Notes under the pieces: generated by a model | Seen by the model: only the letters and a program-made list of their open reading frames with translations | Database searches by the model: none | What the model was told of the DNA's origin: nothing | Shown here: positions 6,177-9,199 of the stretch, one piece after another | Position numbering within the stretch: position 1 is the stretch's first letter | How the letters are laid out: each line of letters opens with the position of its first letter | Position numbers and translations under genes: made by a program | DNA from: Gemmatimonadota bacterium | Lineage (GTDB): Bacteria; Gemmatimonadota; Gemmatimonadetes; Gemmatimonadales; Gemmatimonadaceae | Length of the DNA: 9,199 bases | Direction: 5' to 3' | Assembly (NCBI GenBank): GCA_029884515.1 | Contig: JAOUHR010000049.1 | Coordinates: 1 to 9,199 of the forward strand

Positions 6177-9100
6177 TCAGCCTCCGCGCACGAGTCGCAC
6201 GCGCTCGTTCCCGAGGAGCGCGCGCAGTTCCACCAGGGCCGGGCCGGCGGTCGACAGCTTGAGGGAGGTCGAGCGCAGGCGCGCCGGACTCCCGTCCCGG
6301 CCCCTCCAACGTAGCTCCAGGGCCGCCGCGCCGGGATGGGCGTCGGCCACGGCGCGCACGTCGCGCATCACGTCGGCCGTGAGTCCTGACTCGGGGTCGA
6401 GCTCGAGGCTCACCGCGAACTGCCCCGCCGCGCGCAGCTCGGCCAGCCGCGTGAACGATTCCACGATGAAGGTGGGGTTCTCGGCGTCCTGGTCGCGGCG
6501 CGAGTAGCCGCCCTTGATGAGCACGGGCACGTCGGTCCGCACGCGGTCGGCGATCGCGGCCCACGCCTCGGGGAAGACGAGGATCTCCGCCGAGCCGGCG
6601 AAGTCCTCCACCGTGAGCCGGGCGAACTCGTTCCCCGAGCGCTTGCTCAGTTGGCGCTTGATCGCGGTCACCACGCACCCGATCGACATCGGCTCGGCGC
6701 TCCAGGCGCCGAGCTGTGCGACGGTGTGCGTCGCGAGCAGCTCGCACTCCGCGCGGAAGGGCTCGAGCGGATGGCCCGAGATGTAGAAGCCGAGGATCGC
6801 CTTCTCCTGCGTGAGGCGTTCGCCCTCGGTGAACTCGGGGATGGCGGGGAGCGAGGGCGTGAGCGGCCCCTCGGCGGGATCCGCTGCCACACCCATCACG
6901 TCGCCGAAGAGCGAGCCCTGGCCCGTGGCGAGTTCCTGCTGCGCGAGCGAGGCGGACTGCATCGCGCCGTCGAGCGCGGCGACGAACTGCGCGCGGTGGC
7001 CGCCAAGCCCGTCGAGCGCGCCGGCGTGGATGAGCGCCTCGAAGACCCGCTTGTTGCAGGTGCGCAGGTCCACGCGCTCGCAGAGGTCGTAGAGCGAGGT
7101 GAAGGGCTTCTCGGCGCGCGCGGCGATGATCGAGTCGGTGGCCGAGCGGCCCACGTTGCGGATGGCGCCGAGCCCGAATCGGATCCGCGTGTCGCCCACG
7201 ACCGTGAACTTCCATCCCGACTCGTTCACGTCCGGGGGGAGGATCTCCATGCCGAGGTCGCGCGCCTCGTTGATGTACTTCACCACCGAGTCGGTGTCGC
7301 CGATGCAGGCCGAGAGGAGTGCGGCCATGAACTCGGGCGTGTAATGCGTCTTGAGCCAGGCGGTCTGGTACGAGAGGATCGAGTAGGCCACCGAGTGCGA
7401 CTTGTTGAAGCCGTAACGGCCGAAGGTCTCGATCTGGGCGGAGATCTCGGCGATGACGTGCTTGTCGAACCCCTTGGCGACCGCCTTCTCGACGAACTTG
7501 CCCAGTTCCTTCCGGATGAGCTCGGCGTCCTTCTTGCCGACCGCCTTGCGGAGCACGTCGGCTTCGGCGAGCGAGATGCCCGCGAGCCGCTGCGCGATGC
7601 GCATCACCTGTTCCTGGTAGGTGATCACGCCGTACGTGGGGGCGAGGATCTCCTCGAGTTCGGGGAGCTGGTAGGTGACCGCCTCCTCCCCCTTCTTGCG
7701 GCGGCAGTAGACCTTGTGCATCCCGGCGTCGAGCGGGCCGGGGCGCATGAGCGCGTTGGAGGCGACGAGGTCGTCGAAGCGGTCGGCACGCATGGAGCGC
7801 ACCATGTCGGTCGCGAGCGGCGACTCGAACTGGAAGACGCCGGCGGTGCGGCCGGCGCGGAGCTGGCGGTAGGTGGCGACGTCATCGAGCGGGAGCGCGT
7901 CCACGTCCAGCTCCTCGCCGCGGCGCTCCTTGATCGCCTTCACCGTGTCACTGATGATCGTGAGCGTGGTGAGGCCGAGGAAGTCCATCTTGAGCATCCC
8001 GGCCTTCTCGAGCGCGTTCATGTCGTACTGCGTGACCACCACGCGCTCGTCCGTGCCTGCGCCCGAGCCCTTGGAGTCGGCGGTGCAGATCGGGATGTAG
8101 TCGTCGAGCGGGCCCGGCGCGATCACGATGCCGGCTGCGTGCACGCCGGCGTGGCGCGAGAGTCCTTCGAGCGAGATCGCGAAGTCGAAGAGCTGCGTGT
8201 GGCGCTCGTCCTGCGCGTAGAGCTTGGCGACCTCGGGGACCTTCTCGATCGCCTCCTTCACGGTGAGCGAGAAGTTCGGCTGGTTGGGGATCAGCTTGGC
8301 GATCGCGTCGGTCTCGGCGGGGGAGAAGCCGAGCACGCGGCCCACGTCCTTGACGCAGGCGCGGGACTTGAGCGTGCCGAAGGTGATGATCTGCCCCACC
8401 GAGTCGCGGCCGTACTTCTCGCGCACGTAGTCGATCACCTCGCCGCGGCGTTCCTCGCAGAAGTCCACGTCGATGTCGGGCATCGAGACGCGTTCCGGAT
8501 TGAGGAAGCGCTCGAAGAGGAGGTCGAACCTGAGCGGACAGACGTTCGTGATGCCGAGCGAATAGGCGACCAGCGAGCCGGCGGCGGAGCCGCGCCCCGG
8601 CCCGACGGGGATCCCGCGATCGCGCGCCGCCTGGATGAAGTCCGCCGTGATCAGGAAGTAGCCCGCGTAGCCGGTGCGCGTGATCACGTCGAGTTCGTAG
8701 CGGAGCCGCTCCTCCACCTCGAAGGGGAGCGGGTCACCATAGCGCTTCCGCGCCCCGACCTCCGAGAGTTGCACCAGGTACTCGTTCTCCGTCTTCACCC
8801 CCGTGGGGAGCGGGAACGAGGGGACGTGGTACTTCTTGCCGAACTTGAGGTCCACCGTGTCGGCCACGGCGAGGGTGTTGACCAGCACCTCGGGGTGCCC
8901 GCCGAAGTGCGCGGCGATCTCGGGGGCGCTCTTGAAGTAGAGGCCGCGGTCGTAGTGCATCCGGTCGGCGTCGAGGCGGTCCTTCTTGAGGCCGATGCAG
9001 AGGAGCACGTCGTGGGCGGCGTGGTCGTCCACCTTCAGGAAGTGCGCGTCGTTGGTGGCGACCACGGGGAGCGAGAGGTCCTTGGCGAGCTTGAAGACCT

Positions 9101-9199
9101 GCTCGTTGAGCTTCCGCTGCTCGCCGGCCTCGTGCGCCTGCACCTCGAGGTAGTAGCGGTCCTTGAAGACGTCGGCGTACCACTCGGCGGCCTGCTTGG
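6177..9199 (-). CDS. dnaE: DNA polymerase III subunit alpha (DnaE type), 5' end beyond the window
   Basis: Partial gene: 1006 codons are visible and the frame is open at the right edge (first full codon at 9197), so roughly the first 150-200 residues of the PHP domain are missing. It is the replicative polymerase that extends both strands at the fork. Visible parts in order, numbered from the window edge: end of the PHP domain with TNDAHF (48-53); palm with GPGRGSAAGS (199-208) and PDIDVDF (240-246, bases 8460-8480), holding two catalytic aspartates; KMDFLGL (bases 7971-7991) with the third; fingers with MRPGPLDAGM and YQEQVMRIAQRLAG; helix-hairpin-helix region; a beta-clamp-binding motif QGSLF (bases 6906-6920); an OB-fold around IGCVVTAIKRQLSKRSG; and a tau-binding-like tail. 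The form is DnaE1, not PolC: no internal DnaQ-like exonuclease is seen. Its last codons contain the accA ribosome-binding site, so dnaE and accA are translated from one mRNA. Confidence 0.98.
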   Translation of the reverse strand, partial: KQAAEWYADVFKDRYYLEVQAHEAGEQRKLNEQVFKLAKDLSLPVVATNDAHFLKVDDHAAHDVLLCIGLKKDRLDADRMHYDRGLYFKSAPEIAAHFGGHPEVLVNTLAVADTVDLKFGKKYHVPSFPLPTGVKTENEYLVQLSEVGARKRYGDPLPFEVEERLRYELDVITRTGYAGYFLITADFIQAARDRGIPVGPGRGSAAGSLVAYSLGITNVCPLRFDLLFERFLNPERVSMPDIDVDFCEERRGEVIDYVREKYGRDSVGQIITFGTLKSRACVKDVGRVLGFSPAETDAIAKLIPNQPNFSLTVKEAIEKVPEVAKLYAQDERHTQLFDFAISLEGLSRHAGVHAAGIVIAPGPLDDYIPICTADSKGSGAGTDERVVVTQYDMNALEKAGMLKMDFLGLTTLTIISDTVKAIKERRGEELDVDALPLDDVATYRQLRAGRTAGVFQFESPLATDMVRSMRADRFDDLVASNALMRPGPLDAGMHKVYCRRKKGEEAVTYQLPELEEILAPTYGVITYQEQVMRIAQRLAGISLAEADVLRKAVGKKDAELIRKELGKFVEKAVAKGFDKHVIAEISAQIETFGRYGFNKSHSVAYSILSYQTAWLKTHYTPEFMAALLSACIGDTDSVVKYINEARDLGMEILPPDVNESGWKFTVVGDTRIRFGLGAIRNVGRSATDSIIAARAEKPFTSLYDLCERVDLRTCNKRVFEALIHAGALDGLGGHRAQFVAALDGAMQSASLAQQELATGQGSLFGDVMGVAADPAEGPLTPSLPAIPEFTEGERLTQEKAILGFYISGHPLEPFRAECELLATHTVAQLGAWSAEPMSIGCVVTAIKRQLSKRSGNEFARLTVEDFAGSAEILVFPEAWAAIADRVRTDVPVLIKGGYSRRDQDAENPTFIVESFTRLAELRAAGQFAVSLELDPESGLTADVMRDVRAVADAHPGAAALELRWRGRDGSPARLRSTSLKLSTAGPALVELRALLGNERVRLVRGG
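6181..6185 (-). promoter_or_regulatory. Ribosome-binding site of accA inside the dnaE 3' end
   Basis: The minus strand reads GGAGG at 6185-6181, 6 nt before the GTG at 6174. It overlaps the final Arg-Gly-Gly codons of dnaE. This is a near-ideal Shine-Dalgarno site, and it decides the accA start among several in-frame GTG/ATG/TTG codons upstream. Confidence 0.8.

Noticed and set aside
4310..6507. Two long plus-strand open frames opposite ricT, accA and the dnaE end
   Set aside because: They lie on the wrong strand over clearly identified conserved genes and encode His/Arg/Leu-rich sequence typical of antisense frames.
5209..7215. Possible 668-aa fusion protein with a long N-terminal extension on AccA
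   Set aside because: The extension before the GTG at 6174 is dnaE read in another frame, with an Arg/Ala/Gly-rich composition. The strong ribosome-binding site at 6181-6185 and the normal AccA length fix the start.
1..9199. Mobile element, CRISPR array, toxin-antitoxin, defence island or biosynthetic cluster
   Set aside because: No transposase, integrase, terminal repeats, direct-repeat/spacer pattern, tRNA or rRNA segment is seen. Gene content is housekeeping and base composition looks uniform by eye.

Overview
The window is a high-GC bacterial chromosome segment made almost entirely of conserved genes. Five genes lie head-to-tail on the minus strand, and two short genes on the plus strand converge on them. 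The strong third-position G/C bias, the particular proteins and the order dnaE-accA-PSP1/ricT-metG-M23 peptidase fit my recollection of Gemmatimonadota best. That placement is an inference from memory and was not tested by a search.

Layout. Plus strand: a nucleotidyltransferase-fold protein (1-717) is followed, after an 86-nt gap holding a plausible promoter, by a LemA-family lipoprotein (804-1358). An 82-nt convergent gap then contains a perfect 12-bp inverted repeat that probably acts as a bidirectional terminator. Minus strand, in transcription order from the right edge: the 3' part of dnaE (replicative DNA polymerase alpha subunit, cut by the window end), accA (carboxyltransferase alpha subunit), a PSP1-domain RicT/YaaT homologue with an unusual charged tail, metG (methionyl-tRNA synthetase), and a membrane-anchored M23 (LytM-type) peptidase.

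The first four minus-strand genes are packed as one transcription unit. dnaE and accA are 2 nt apart, and the accA ribosome-binding site lies inside the dnaE coding end. accA and ricT share a 4-nt GTGA stop/start overlap, and ricT and metG are 6 nt apart. The M23 gene follows after 55 nt that contain a weak hairpin. The unit therefore ties together DNA replication, fatty-acid precursor supply, an RNA-processing/developmental factor, tRNA charging and cell-wall remodelling, all functions that could scale with growth.

I see no mobile element, CRISPR array, RNA gene, toxin-antitoxin or defence locus, and no convincing new multi-gene system. The features most worth a second look are small: a perfect 26-bp palindrome inside the 5' coding part of the M23 gene, a 9-bp tandem repeat encoding (Asp-Ala-Glu)x6 in ricT that also repeats a Shine-Dalgarno-like GGAGGA in the mRNA, the acidic-then-arginine/glycine-rich RicT tail, and signs of an intact PHP exonuclease site in DnaE. 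No stretch longer than 300 bases lacks a gene.
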